A DNA stretch of 64,000 bases from Powellomyces hirtus (Eukaryota; Chytridiomycota; Chytridiomycetes; Spizellomycetales; Powellomycetaceae): positions 310,001 through 374,000 of the forward strand of contig JAHLKG010000005.1 of NCBI GenBank assembly GCA_025526995.1, given 5' to 3'. Positions 19,466 to 31,153 of the stretch are shown here, one piece after another. A model generated the notes under the pieces. It was not told where the DNA came from. It saw only the letters and a list, made by a program, of their open reading frames with translations, and made no database searches. Numbering within the stretch: position 1 is the stretch's first letter; each line of letters opens with the position of its first letter. The translations under genes and the position numbers were made by a program.

Positions 19466-20493
19466 GTTGAGAGGTGGGTCGCGGCGGGGTGTTGACAGGT
19501 GGGGGTCGGCAGGTAGAAATTGGCGTGGGAACAAAAGAAAATGTGGGGGCGGGAAAACGGTGGGAGTGCAGCGGCGGCACCTTCGTTCTAAGTGTTGGAT
19601 ATATTCGCCCGTCAGTCAGTCAGTCAGTTAGTCGCGTTGTGAGATAAAACTCAAAGTCAAGTGAGCGGCAAGGAGAGCGGCGGGGGAGGCGTTGTGTGTC
19701 ACCGTTTCGGAATTCATTTGGCCTATATTTAGGAGCGGCACACTTTTGACTCGACGCCTTTCTTTCTTTCTTCCTTTGACAAAGACAGTGCTAATAATAA
19801 GGGGGGCCGAGTGAGTGGTTGATTGAGTGAGTGAGTATCGACATGTGAGTCTATAGAAGAGTATCGATAGAGTAGGGTGGAGAAACATGAGGGAAAGATG
19901 GATGGACTGACTGCCCAATGATCCCTCCATTGGTGATGTGAAACAGAAACCTAAATTAATGCCAATGGAAATTCAAGTTCAATTCGCGAAAGTATTATTT
20001 ATTGGATACACATCCGCTCCACGCTGGACATCTGGTTGGAACATAACGCCCCAAAAAAATCAACGAGTTTTCTTGTCGAGTTCGACTCGCGCATAGCATG
20101 GAGATAGTACATCATTATGCTTGCGTTTCCTGATGCTACAACTATAAACGAAAGACTACGCATGCTGCAAGCTTATTGAATAATGATACTTCTTAAAGAA
20201 GGGTCTTCACGTTACTAGTATCTCTGCAATTCGGCTGGGAAGACGGAAAGTTATATCTAGAGTCGGAAGTTCTGTTTGTGAGGCCACGTCAATCTACGGG
20301 CAGAGTCATGTGACATTGAGCGCATGCTAATCTTTGCTAGACTTGGAGATAGTTATCGCAGGGTCGGTTGCCAATATAATGTAACCAAAAAAACATGTAA
20401 TACTATGTATGAATTGATAGAACTAATCTAATCAAAAATCCAGTCTGCCGTGCGGGGCAAGATAGGGGGACAGATGGTATTATTAGGCAGGAA
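19466..20493. other. Long intergenic region, 1.0 kb
   Basis: This region holds the GH76 promoter, with a GTCA microsatellite at 19611-19628, short TGAG repeats near 19811-19835 and CTTT runs near 19760-19780. The rest (19930-20490) is AT-rich, without any coding or RNA signal, and ends at the Kelch gene 3' side. Confidence 0.4.
19611..19628. repeat. Tetranucleotide microsatellite (GTCA)n
   Basis: There are about 4.5 perfect GTCA units, 146 bp upstream of the GH76 start. The same tetranucleotide recurs at 49968-49998. Confidence 0.9.
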
Positions 20494-22119
20494 CTAGGTG
20501 TGGTTTGATCTCGCATCTGATTGATACGCCGGGGGAGGGACACTGGGAATGCTGGGAACTCTAGGCATCATGCCAACAGACGGCTCGCTTGGGCCACTAT
20601 AAACAGGCAATGTCTCGATGTAGGACATTCCACCGTTAGGGGCTTCGTTAACGGGTCCACCAGATGTTCTGCCTTCTTCCAGTCCGACGGCATTGGGAGG
20701 ATATCTCGGAACCAGCCCGCCCGACGCTGTGGGTCGATATGGTGGTCCAGTGACGGTCCCGTGCACTTGCCTGTATTTTTTGCTACGGCGCCACGCGATA
20801 GTAATCAGCATTAGAACGATGAACGCAGTGATCGCCCACGCGATAATGGTAGGGCTGACACCCTGTGTGGTGCTCACGGCTCCGGCGGCGGCCGTCGCTG
20901 CTCGTGGCACAATGCTGTTCGTTCTCAATCGCGTCAAATCGATGAGTTTGTAGTCGGGGACCCAGCTCTTGGACGTCAAATTGAAGAAATACAAGTGGGA
21001 ATCCGTCGCGCTGCCGCTCAGATTCGGCGCTACACCACCGTAGATCATCAACAAGTCGCCAACACCCGTCATGGAAGCAAGGTGTCGTTGGGTTGGTTGA
21101 CCAGAAGAAAGACCAAGGGGCGCAGTGATCCGATTGGAACTTAAATCTGTCCAACCTCGTTCCGGGGCCCGTGGATCAAAGCTCAGGATGTTATTGAAAC
21201 CCCTGCCTTCGATAGTCCCCCCAAAGAGATAAATCTTCCCCAAATATGATGTCACCGAAAAACTTTGTCGCAGACTCCTGGTGCCGTTGCTGAGCTGCAA
21301 TGTCGGATCCAGCCTGCTGCTAAAGTCTTCCCAATAATGTTTGCCGTCCTTCACCGTCACCAATGACGAAGCTCCATCCCGCATGATGAGGAGCGACGTA
21401 TCGTTCCATCTCACCATGCTGTGTCCTCCATCGATCGATTTCGGATGGGTGTTGTTGACAGATCGAAACGATAAAAACGGATCCAGCAAGTCCGCTACTA
21501 ATGTGGACCCATCAATAAACTCTGTATTGTAACAAAGATGGTTATTGAGTGCTTCAATTCGAGAGTTGCAACCCAGCTCTTACCTGCATACAACTCGTCC
21601 TCTATCAATCCAACAGCATCCGGCGAAACGCTCCCAGCGTGCGGATGCGATGAACACTCAAAGGCAGAATTGCAACTCAGCAGGCTCCAAGTTCCGAAAT
21701 CAGTGCCTATAAATATACATGTCAGGAAACAGGGGCAGAGCTTCTTTTGGTGCCCTTCGCTTACCGTTCAACTTTGGGCAAAGTGCACATATTAAAGATC
21801 CAGACTGAGAGATACAAGACCGATCTGAGTTGAACTGATATCTATCCAAAGGAAATGCCCTGGTGGTGATCGACCAGTCGAAAAAAGAGACTCGGGTTAT
21901 TGTATTCTGCAGCGGAGAGGCCGTAATTGTCGTGGTTCCATTTTCAAGGGTCGCACGGTCCTGTCCGCCTAGTATCAGTAGTTCGTTGTGTCCTGGCAGT
22001 AGGATCGCACTGGATCGAGCAGTCTGCACATCGAGAAGTGTGCTTTCTTGTGCAGAACCAGGGTGCAGGCGTGCAAGCACGAGGGCTAATACTGGAAGTA
22101 ACGGCGTGGGCAATTGCAT
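20494..22119 (-). CDS. Kelch-type beta-propeller membrane protein
   Basis: Exons 22119-21765, 21706-21584 and 21521-20494 encode 501 residues; introns are 58 and 62 bp. The N-terminus MQLPTPLLPVLALVLARLHP with cleavage after GSAQ looks like a signal peptide. Kelch-like blade signatures are NELLILGGQD, KIYLFGGTIEGRGFNNILSF and DLLMIYGGVAPNLSGSATD, the last followed by HLYFFNLTSKSW. One transmembrane helix follows (IIAWAITAFIVLMLITIAW), then a basic stop-transfer stretch (RRSKKYRQ) and a Pro-rich cytoplasmic tail of about 110 residues. The layout is type I: propeller outside, tail inside. Proteins of this kind are common at the surface of zoosporic fungi, but ligand and function are unknown. 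N-glycosylation sequons occur in the outer part. Confidence 0.82.
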
Positions 22120-22697
22120 GCTGGTTCGCAGTGTTGGGTATTGTAATTGAAGCGTTGACGAGGAATCTCAGCTATTTACATCATGCAGTGATAACATGCT
22201 ACAGTCAGGACTTGGCGTGCGGGAAAAACTCAGCCGGCTGGAAAGTTAGACGTAGTGGTAGGCGGCCTATTGCCAGCGGCCGACCCGATTATTACGAAGC
22301 ATAACGCGAGAGAAACGCGAGACCCTCCATGCCCAGTGGAGGCGATGTGGCTGTGTGTTTTCTATTGCCGTTCTAGATCCACAGGGGAGAAACCTCTCAT
22401 TGCTATCGATAGCAAAGCTGCGAGGGAAGCCAGATAGTGTATGTGAACCATTTACTGTTATATGGAATAAAACTGAAAATTGGTAGAGTGGCGCTGTCGC
22501 AGGATATGTTGTTTTAGGTTAATAGCTTCGAAGATTAACATTAATTCTGCTGGTACAAAGGCGCACGCCTTGGATGGTCCGAAAGGTCCGAATACGCGCA
22601 TGGCGTCAATTTCACACTTCGGAAACCTGTCACTTGGAATACTTGTACATTCTGTGAAACTGCGGCTGGCGACGGAGGTGGGGTCCATAGGTTCATC
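22120..22697. promoter_or_regulatory. Divergent promoter of Kelch gene and HELLS
   Basis: This 578-bp region separates the two starts. No clear TATA box or repeat is seen. Open frames in it lack ATG starts or motifs. Confidence 0.35.
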
Positions 22698-25600
22698 ATG
22701 CTGGGTGCTGTGTCAGAGGTCGTAACATCACAGACTTTGGTCGAAGAGGTGTTGTTATAGGAAAAAATTTTGTTTATTTTGGCTTGCGTGCATGCTTGAC
22801 AGTTTCGGCCGCATTCCAGGCGCCCGAACATCCTGGGCAGGAACTCGACCTGGTCAAAGCCCAGCATAGAGCTCGTCTTTCCATTCTGCTCCAGAAGGCA
22901 TCTTGTTTCTGTTCGTTTATTGCAGACAACCTCGAACAGCGGCAAAGCGAGCTCCGCCAATGTGTCAACGTGAGCGACCCGAGTTTGGGTCTTGGCATTG
23001 AAGTCCAAGCAGTGACGGTAGTCAAGGAGAAGGAGGACACGGCGGCTGAGACGGAGAAGGAAAATCATGAGGAATGGGAACCGGAGCCGCCTGTGAAAGT
23101 TATGCTGCGGAAACGAACGCGACCAAAGAAGGGAGACGGACAGGACGAGCGAAGTAAGAGGGCCAAGAGAGCAGATACATCTGCCAAGGTGTGTAGGCAA
23201 TCATTACTGCATACCAAGGACCCTATCATCTGACGCAGATGGATAGATCTCTTCCCGAAAGACGAAGGCGATATACAAACCGCCACCGCCTGAATCAATC
23301 CCACCTCCTCGGACATCCCGCCAACCGTCCCTGATCACAGGAGGAACGCTGCGGGAGTACCAGCTGGTCGGCATGGAATGGCTCATAAGTCTCTACGAGA
23401 ACGGGTTGAATGGGATCCTCGCCGACGAAATGGGATTGGGGAAAACCATCCAAGTCATTGCGTTCCTAGCCCATCTCTGGGAAGTCGGCACACGAGGCCC
23501 GTTTCTGATCGTTGTGCCGCTCTCGACTCTTGTCAACTGGGTCACTGAAATACAGAGGTTTGCGCCGTCGCTGCCGGTGCTTCTGTACCATGGCTCCAAA
23601 GAGGAGCGAGAATACATGCGGAGACATAAGATGAACATCACGCAGCCAAACTTCCCAATTATTGTCACCACATATGAAATCTCAATGCGGGACAGCGCAC
23701 ATCTGCAGATGTACGCGTGGCAGTATATCATTGTGGATGAAGGCCATCGCCTCAAGAACTTGGATTGTAAACTGATCAGGGAGTTAAAGACGTACCGGAC
23801 CGCCAACAGGCTACTTTTGACTGGGACACCGATACAGGTACGAGTCATTAGTGTGTCACGCGTTATCTTTCTGCGAAAAGCATTGAGCTGACGGCGATAA
23901 TTGCTTGTAGAACAATCTGAGTGAGCTCTGGTCGCTTCTGAATTTCGTACAACCCGAAATGTTTTCAGATCGGGCTGCGTTTGAGCAATGGTAAGCCGCA
24001 GCTCAGTAGACTTGCGGTGGCCAAAGGGATTGGACTAAAATTGAACCCCTTCAAGTTTCGACTTTGGAGAAGATGTCACGGCGCTGGCGTCCGCGTCTAC
24101 TCAGAAGGAGATTCTCGAGCGCCAGCTGGAAACAGAGTTTGTAACTCAACTGCACGAGATTCTCAAACCATTCTTGTTGCGAAGAGTGAAAACTGAAGGT
24201 AAGGAAATTGCTTGTCATCTCTCGATTGAGATCATCATTACGACACACTCACTTCCTACGTCACCTAGTGGAGCTCACACTCCCTACGAAACGAGAGTAC
24301 GTCTTATACGCGCCACTCACTCCACTTCAAAAGCAATTGTATCACGCTGCGGTCACGGGATCCCTGCGAGACACCGTGATGGAAATTTTGATGGGTCAGA
24401 ACAACCTGGTAGACGCTCCTGTCGAGACCGCAAAGCGCACGGTTCGGAAAGACTATACAGAAATAGAGTTTGATGACGAATTTAGAGTCTTGGACGACCT
24501 GGAAAGCGACGACGAGAATTTTGATGGAGAAGCATGTGAGAGCGATGAGGAGGCTGTGCCAGTTGTCTCAGATACTCAAGCAAAGGAGGCAAAGCGGAAA
24601 GCCGTCGGTGGGTAGGACGCGAACATCATGGTTGAAAAAGAGAGGTTCTCACGACGCATGCGTGTTGGTGCGGAACAGATATAGCCCTCAAAACGCAGAA
24701 TCTGCAATCACCCATCGTGCAGCTGCGGAAGATATGCAATCATCCATATCTGTTCAATCTCGGGGAAGTAGGCTATGGAAATACCAATGCGACGGCACAA
24801 AACGCTTCTGATGACACTACAACACAGTTGCCAGGCATCGTTACAGCGTCAGGGAAAATGCTCGTGCTTGAGCGATTGTTGCCAAAATTGTTCGAGCGCG
24901 GACACCGCGTGCTGGTTTTCAGTCAAATGACTCGAGTACTTGATATCATTGGCGAATGGTGCTCGGATGTGAAGGGATGGGATTACTGTCGCCTGGATGG
25001 GTCGGTTGGGGTCCATGAAAGGCGTGATGAGGTACCGTGCGTTACCTTTTTTTCACCACCCTAGCGTTCTCATCCTTAACAGCGCATCTCGGGTTTCTCG
25101 TTGCATTTAGATATCCCGGTTCGAGAAAACCCCAACCATCCCGCTGTTTCTTCTCACAACCCGTGCCGGCGGCCTTGGGATCAACCTCGTGTCCGCCGAC
25201 ACGGTCATCATTTTTGACTCGGACTGGAACCCGCAGATGGATCTGCAAGCGCAGGATCGCGTCCACCGCATCGGACAGACGCGTAGCGTAGTTGTTTATA
25301 GATTGATTTCACGCGGAACGGTCGAGGAACGCGTCATGGGAATGGCCGAAGGGAAACGCAAGTTGGGCGAGGTTATTGTGCATCGAGGTAAGCGGAGGAG
25401 GGTGACCACCGAACCTTGATTTATAAATATGGAAACTGAATCTGTTACCCGTTGACTGCACTCGCCACGCACATAGGTCTATTCAAAGGAAGACATTCTG
25501 ACTACAAGTCCACGCAGAAGATCCGCGATGAAGAGCTTGCCGCGATCCTCAGTGCAGAGTGCGAGGCCGCGTCCGGGTTTGCGGAGGCCGGGCGTTCATC

Positions 25601-25709
25601 CAATGGGGATTGGACAGGCGTGCTGGGAGATGATGATGAACTGGAACGAGTTTTGCGGCGTGATGGAGGTCAAGACGAGGCGAGCGAGGCTTTTAAAGTT
25701 GTTGTTTGA
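22698..25709 (+). CDS. HELLS: SNF2-family chromatin remodeller, HELLS/Lsh/DDM1 type
   Basis: Nine exons: 22698-22748, 22820-23188, 23247-23837, 23911-23990, 24056-24198, 24269-24607, 24685-25031, 25111-25387, 25477-25709; 2430 nt, 809 residues. Helicase motifs: [20 protein letters not shown], Walker A DEMGLGKT (near residue 204), DEGHRLKN (near 304), [20 protein letters not shown], the C-lobe [50 protein letters not shown] and [13 protein letters not shown]. The C-terminal tail matches Lsh/Irc5 more than Isw1 or Rad54. These ATPases slide nucleosomes and support heterochromatin, DNA methylation or repair. An acidic insert ([20 protein letters not shown]) lies in exon 6. The short first exon is inferred because no ATG exists in exon 2; exon 3 could also start at 23262. 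Confidence 0.9.
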
Positions 25710-26058
25710 TCTTGCCCTAGTTCCTGCTGGATCGTGACCCATTGTTTTTTAAGGTTTTCGGACAAATGACGTTTAGATGTGGCCGTTAGATTAGTTATGT
25801 AGATGTCCTGCTCTGCTTTGCTAGAGATCAAGTACTATAAAGTGATGGCGGCCTGGCTTAAGGTCAAAAAGCACAGAGCGCCCATATAAAGCGCGGGAGA
25901 GGAATAAGCCAAAAAAATTTCATTGAACTAATGAGGTCAAATTCAATACTATCTACACGGCATCACTCGATTTGGTGCGCCCAAAAAGAAATTTGAACCA
26001 AATGAAGGCCACAATCAAAATATTTACAAAGTCGGCTTCCCCGTCCCTCTCAGCTACT
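25710..26058. other. Convergent spacer
   Basis: This is 349 bp between the stops of HELLS and the GRDP gene. It is AT-rich near 25900-25930. No further signal is seen. Confidence 0.4.
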
Positions 26059-28107
26059 TCAACAACCGCCGCCGCCACATCCACCGCCGCCTCCACATCC
26101 AGAGCTGCCGCTTGAGCAACCGGAGCTACCACTTGCACAAGCGGCAGAGCTGCTCGCACATCCACCAAAGCCGCTGCTACTGCTGCATGCTGAGCTGCTG
26201 GTACACATGGATACGGCAGTCGTAGTAAAGCTCCAGAAGGCCCAAGCATCCATGTTATTGCCGCCGCCCACCAGGGGGTACTTTGAGCGACTCACACGAG
26301 CGGTGGACTTGGAATCCGGTGTTTTCTGCGTGGCGGCCGGACGTGGCGACAAGAGTCGTTGGAGAAGAGAAAGTTTCGCACATTCCTCCTTGTTGTAACG
26401 TTCTGTTTGTTTAAACACAACAATGGATCAATTGGTTTGGTCCAACATTGATTGACCAAATGGCGATACATACCTTTGAAGTATCCTTTCCACAAAACCG
26501 TCGTGTGTCTATATGATGACTTCAGCGATCCAGACTCAACGTTGTCGTCGTGGTTGATGATTTGCTTCATGTGCTCCAAGCCATATTGCTGGTAGCGCCG
26601 CGCATGCAGTTGATGTGTGTGCCAGGCTAGGTCAATGTCCAACGTAGGAACGAGGAACGAACGGGGCCGCTTTTCCATAATGTAAAGGAACTTGTCGTAA
26701 CGGTCCACCGCAGCGTCGAGTGCCTCGGGAGTCCATGCTACGACTCCGTTGACCATTTTGGTAGTGAAGGACCGCTGGCGGCGGGCGGCGAGGACCAGAT
26801 CCAGAGTCATTCCAGTGACGTTGTTTCGGTATGCTCTGACAATGTAGCTGAGCTTGTCGTTCCACAACCTCTCGCGTGCGCGGTCGTTAAGATCGCTCTT
26901 GGGTCCTGCTCTCTGATTATGGGCTCTCAGCTGACTCATCTTGTAGAGAGTGATGGCGCTCTGCACCAATTTCCAGTCGCAGTTCTGATGCTCGAACAAC
27001 GCAACGAGATCTTCAAAATGACGCTTAGCTTCGCGGGAAGCGGGAGTGAACAAGTACTGAAGAGTTGTAAACGAGTGTTCTCTGTTGATGGTGCCGCGGG
27101 TGAGGTCAAGCGCGCAACCTCTGTAGTCAAGAAGATCGGTGAGATTCTCCATTTAACGGAACACGCTGAGAAGAGAAATGGCATACCGTACGAAATCCGT
27201 CGCTTTCAACTGCTCAGCATTGAGCTTCTGTCGCGTGGTTTGGTAGATCGTGGGATTTGCCTCAGAAAACAATTTGATGTCCGCCAAAAATTGACGAGCA
27301 GATACGCTCTGATCCGAAAGCGTGGCCTGGCACGAGCACTTTAAGTGCGCTTTCCTGAATCTCAGATTCACGTACTCCAGGTTTGAGATCTGAACGGCAG
27401 GCGAGCATCGGCAGAGGACCGGTGTCGTATCCTCCACGTTGGGAGATGGGGCAACGAACGGGGTTCCTGTCAGTGCTGTCCATTGCGACTTCGTATCGCC
27501 GGTATTGTATGCAGCGATCTGCAGCAGAAAGTATTAGGGAACGCGCTACTACATACGTTTGCCAGCTTAAACATACCATATCCACAAATGGCATTTCATG
27601 AGGCATGTCAATCATCGAAGCAGCGACGTACTCAGATTGGTTGTCGTAAAACGACGTGGCGTCGCTGAAGAACCGATGCATGTCCTGATTGTAAGCTAAC
27701 GGCGCTAGAAGATGGCAATGCCATATCATCGCCACGTCTGGAGACAGGCATAAATGTAAGAATAAAGCGAGTAGTCAAAGGAGTCGGATGCGATGAGAGC
27801 TTTCATACCGAGAGGGGGGAGCACGAAGTTGCTCCGATCTTCTTTCAGCAAACTCAACCATATCAAGTAGCGCTTTTCGGCCTGCACAAGATACAGGAGG
27901 TCTGCGTCATCGTCCGCGAGGGTCAAGGAGTTGAATTGGTGTAGAAGTGCCAGGTGATTTTTCAATGACTCTGGAACCATCGACCGGGTGTGAGTCTCGA
28001 ATGAAGCCCAACGACATCGCTGATGAAGACTTACCGGTATGGACGACGTGGTCTACCACAATTCTGGTCAGTGCTGGCTTTGCGGTACTCGGCTTGTCGA
28101 TGGGCAT
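26059..28107 (-). CDS. GRDP-type protein (DUF1399) with Cys/Gly-rich tail
   Basis: Six exons: 28107-28035, 27970-27809, 27737-27577, 27518-27187, 27120-26474, 26402-26059; 1719 nt, 572 residues. Glycine-rich domain-containing protein (GRDP, DUF1399) signatures: LPPLDVAMIWHCHLLAPLAY, SQWTALTGTPFVAP, and the C-terminal repeat of the signature, VPTLDIDLAWHTHQLHARRY. The last exon ends with about 60 residues made almost only of Cys, Gly, Ser and Ala (e.g. GGGGGCGGGGC). GRDP proteins of plants and fungi are poorly characterised; the plant members affect osmotic stress and auxin responses. The Cys-Gly end resembles a metal-binding or cross-linking tail. All joins keep frame; introns are 58-71 bp. 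Confidence 0.85.
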
Positions 28108-28933
28108 CTCACTTTCGTCTGCAAATGTCTTCGGCTCTGTTGATCTTTTGGGTGTTGTGACGTAGGGTGGTTGGGGTGCTAATGTAGGTTTTGAGTTAGG
28201 AAGGAAGGGTTGTTTGCCATGTCTTTAAATATTAGAACTTTGCTTGTTCGATGCGCGCGAAGATTCCGCTGGCGGGCAGCCGCCAAGGCATACTGTATGT
28301 CTATATCGTGCATACGAATTTGGACGTGATCGGAGCGAGGGGAGGGCACTTGGCACTTCACGTCACCGAGAAACCGGTAAATGGCGACCCACAGAAGGTT
28401 CCGAGCCAAACTTTCGCATCGTGCGCGCCAACATCTACAAATCTACAAGGCCGCTGCACGCTCCCGTTGTTGACCGCACTGAATCACGACTTGGCAAGAT
28501 GGTCACCAGGGGTGCGCTCAGGCAGTACATATTCTCGATTAGGAGTCAGACTTATGGCAAGATCTTCATGAGTCTGTCATTCCGTCAGGCCCTTGGCAAA
28601 GCACATCATTTCATCTTACACGTTTGATGGAACCAGGCAATGATTCGCAATTCAAAGCTCATGAGCTTGATTGAGATTAAATGATTTGCCAAAACCAGTC
28701 CACCCCGACTGACATCACGACTGTAATCCGTCCATGTGAGGCCAAGACTGGAATGGCATGAAAAATGTTGGTATTATTCGAACAAATTTCTATCCTGCAA
28801 GAGATGGCATGGCAAGCTCCATCCTGTGACCAGCCCCACATTCGGTTCGGTAGCAGCACTTTCACATCACGTATATTGCCTCTGAAAAATTCTCCCTCGC
28901 ATGAAGTTTGATCCCACCACCACTTTTTTCATT
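28108..28933. other. Intergenic region without supported gene
   Basis: About 830 bp lie between the GRDP start and a doubtful membrane protein. Short open frames occur on both strands but carry no motif, codon bias or splice pattern that I can support. Confidence 0.35.
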
Positions 28934-29558
28934 CTAAACAACAACTTCCTTATAAGTCACATGTTTGACTCGAACACACCATTTTCCACCATCGGACAAG
29001 GCTTTTACCATGCTCCGAATGCTGTTGACTATGATCCTAGAAACATCGTGTATAGCCCTCCCAAGTAGAATGCAGATTGCCATGATACAAAGGGTTACTG
29101 GGCCTGCGGCGGCGACGCTTCCAACAGTTAGCCACAATGTCATAAGACATGCTCTTGGGCGCAAAGCAGCACCGTCCGAAGGTACTGAACCAGCAGAATA
29201 CATGTACTGAGAGTTGTTGAAAACATCGCAGCTATTGGAAAGACCATGACAAAGACTGGAACTAGGAGCCCTGACCGACCCCACTTTCAAGGCCTGGGAA
29301 AGAACTCCATATTTCGCAACGGAGCAGGAGCAGCAATGAAATACTCGATCAAGATGAATGAACCCGCAAGGTATATGATGGACGCGATGTCCTCATGAAG
29401 TCTCTAGTCTTTTTAATCCTTGTGTAGGCTCAGACATTTCGACCTTTCTGCTCAGTTCCTTCAGTCAAAACATGGACGCTGAAGATGCACGCAGCAATCA
29501 ACGCAATAACACCTACACCCTTTATGACCCTTTCAAGATGGACTTCAATGACAACCAT
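28934..29558 (-). CDS. Possible multi-exon membrane protein, unrecognised
   Basis: Three hydrophobic stretches are encoded on the minus strand: GVGVIALIAACIFSVHVL after an ATG at 29558, DIASIIYLAGSFILIEYFIA near 29290-29390, and LMTLWLTVGSVAAAGPVTLC followed by IMAICILLG in the last frame, which ends at TAG 28934-28936. They lie in different frames, and I could not find a unique set of GT-AG introns linking the first two. A splice acceptor (ttcccag) exists just before the third. It may be a small polytopic protein with three or more helices, or a decaying gene like its neighbour at 30.4-31.0 kb. No family is recognised. Confidence 0.3.
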
Positions 29559-29648
29559 TCTTTCGCCTTTTGCCTCCACGCGCCTGGCTACTACTGTAAT
29601 AAGAAGAAAACAGAAAGTTCCATGAAGATAGGGGTTGACTGTGCCTCA

Positions 29649-29707
29649 TGACGTCATCGCCTCTCAAAGTCCCATAAGCTCCGCGATCACGTATCGCACA
29701 TATATAA
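29649..29707 (+). promoter_or_regulatory. CRE-like palindrome and TATA box
   Basis: A perfect TGACGTCA palindrome (29649-29656), the site bound by CREB/Atf1-type bZIP factors, is followed 44 bp later by TATATAA (29701-29707). The start codon of the small gene at 29767 lies 60 bp downstream. The spacing fits a core promoter with a stress-type bZIP site. Confidence 0.5.
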
Positions 29708-29766
29708 CGCTTCGGATGGGGCGAAAGTACAGTAGCTGGAAACACCACCACACCACACTCGCCCAC

Positions 29767-30144
29767 ATGTCCGCCGTTATCTCCTTACGCGCCAACCTGC
29801 AACGCAGTCTGCAACTCACTACGCAACGTTGGAAATCGGGCGGTCCGCAAAAGAATGCGAAACTCTCGGAGCGCCTAGCGGAAACCGTGCAGCAGGGCCC
29901 CTTCCCCACAGTCGCCAAGAAGGCCGCCGATCGCTTTCTCCAGAAGGCTGAATCAGACAAGATCATGGACTGGAACGAAAAGATTATCGGACAGCCGGAT
30001 GAGAATGTGAAGGAGGGAACCCGAATTGCTTCGGCGTCTATGAATGCCGATGCAGAGGCCGGCGCTGCCCCGGGTCCAGTGAGCAACCAGCGGGCCGATG
30101 TCGATGGAGCCGGCCCTGATACCAGTCGCCCCGATAAGCAGTAG
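29767..30144 (+). CDS. Small, probably mitochondrial protein of unknown function
   Basis: An intronless frame encodes 125 residues. The start ATG at 29767 gives MSAVISLRANLQRSLQLTTQ followed by RWKSG, an Arg/Ser/Leu-rich, acid-free stretch like a mitochondrial presequence. The middle part is lysine-rich and helical (KNAKLSERLAETVQQGPFPT, KKAADRFLQKAESDKIMDW). The C-terminus is Ala/Gly/Pro/Asp-rich and probably disordered. An upstream in-frame ATG (at 29716) falls just after the TATA box and is less likely. I do not recognise a domain. Codon use and the promoter (CRE, TATA) support a real gene. Confidence 0.6.
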   Translation: MSAVISLRANLQRSLQLTTQRWKSGGPQKNAKLSERLAETVQQGPFPTVAKKAADRFLQKAESDKIMDWNEKIIGQPDENVKEGTRIASASMNADAEAGAAPGPVSNQRADVDGAGPDTSRPDKQ

Positions 30145-30386
30145 TAGAAAGATCGTCAAGTATTACTTTGCCCTAGAGGGCACCTTTCGAAGACAGCCAT
30201 TTACCCGGTCAGGACAAAACTGCTAAAGAAACTGCTACTACTTCATCCTCGTCTGCTTTCTTCGCTCTTGTAAAGACAGGAGGGCTGCTACTGTTGTTGT
30301 CTAGCATGTAGCGTACGATCTTGACCATGTTGAGCGTGCTTAGCGCATCGCGTTGTAGTACTTTGTTTGTTTCTTTATCTTGGCGT

Positions 30387-31020
30387 CTACTGTCCATCCT
30401 TGCTGTATACAATCCGGGTTGGTGCAACCCAGCTATCATAAACGACAGAGGTTAGGAAATGCTTGTCAACAATGTACTTGACTAGCTTGTTGCTGTATCC
30501 GATGGGAGTACCGGGTCCTGGAGCATCGAAATATACTTCAAGTTGAAGTCCACTAGATGCTCACCATCATGACCGGCACCCGTTTTTCGCAATTGCAGCT
30601 TGCTGTTTTTAGGTGACAACAGTTCCAGCTGTTCTCCCGTATCCTCACCTGGACTGGAGGTGGCGCGAAGCAACGATGGCTCTACAGTTGAAGAAGACTT
30701 ACTTATGTTGAAGGTAGCTGCTGGACCGCCTGACCGACACTCGAAACGGTCACAATGTAAGACCCTGGCTTTAAAGGGGTACCTGGAGAAGGTATATCTT
30801 CAGAAAGATTGACAATGACTCCGTTGAAATTGATGGGCAAGCGACTATCCAACTGCTTGTTAACGCAAAAATATCGGAACAGTTGACGTCTTAAAATATG
30901 TCTTGCGCCCTGAGCTGGTATTTAGTTACAGCGATGCTTCGCGGTGAGTTGATATCCGTTACGACGCATGCATCTACTATGATTGATACCGTCTTGTTTC
31001 AACCAGGGCAAAGGTACCGT
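30387..31020 (-). pseudogene. Multiply frameshifted relic of an unrecognised gene
   Basis: Several protein-like stretches occur on the minus strand in changing frames. From 5' to 3': SIIVDACVVTDINSPRSIAV; then FRYFCVNKQLDSRLPINFNG and IVNLSEDIPSPGTPLKPGSY; then GPAATFNISKSSSTVEPSLL and GAGHDGEHLVDFNLK; then YFDAPGPGTPIGYSNKLVKY and SVVYDSWVAPTRIVYSKDGQ, ending at TAG 30387-30389. The last change looks like a 2-nt TA duplication in AAGTATATTTCG near 30530. No consistent GT-AG introns repair the set. The two PGTP-containing stretches resemble each other, so the ancestor may have had a repeated extracellular-type domain. I read this as a decayed gene; an annotation with unusual introns cannot be excluded. 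Confidence 0.45.
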
Positions 31021-31153
31021 ATTCCTAGTGTGACAACTCAACCGCGCTTGATACTGCATTCAGGCATCTTCTCAGGGAGTTGCGCGTTACCGGTATGCCT
31101 CCAATTCCGTGGTGGCTGCTCCGATAGAAATCTAATCACTCGCACTTCTGAAG

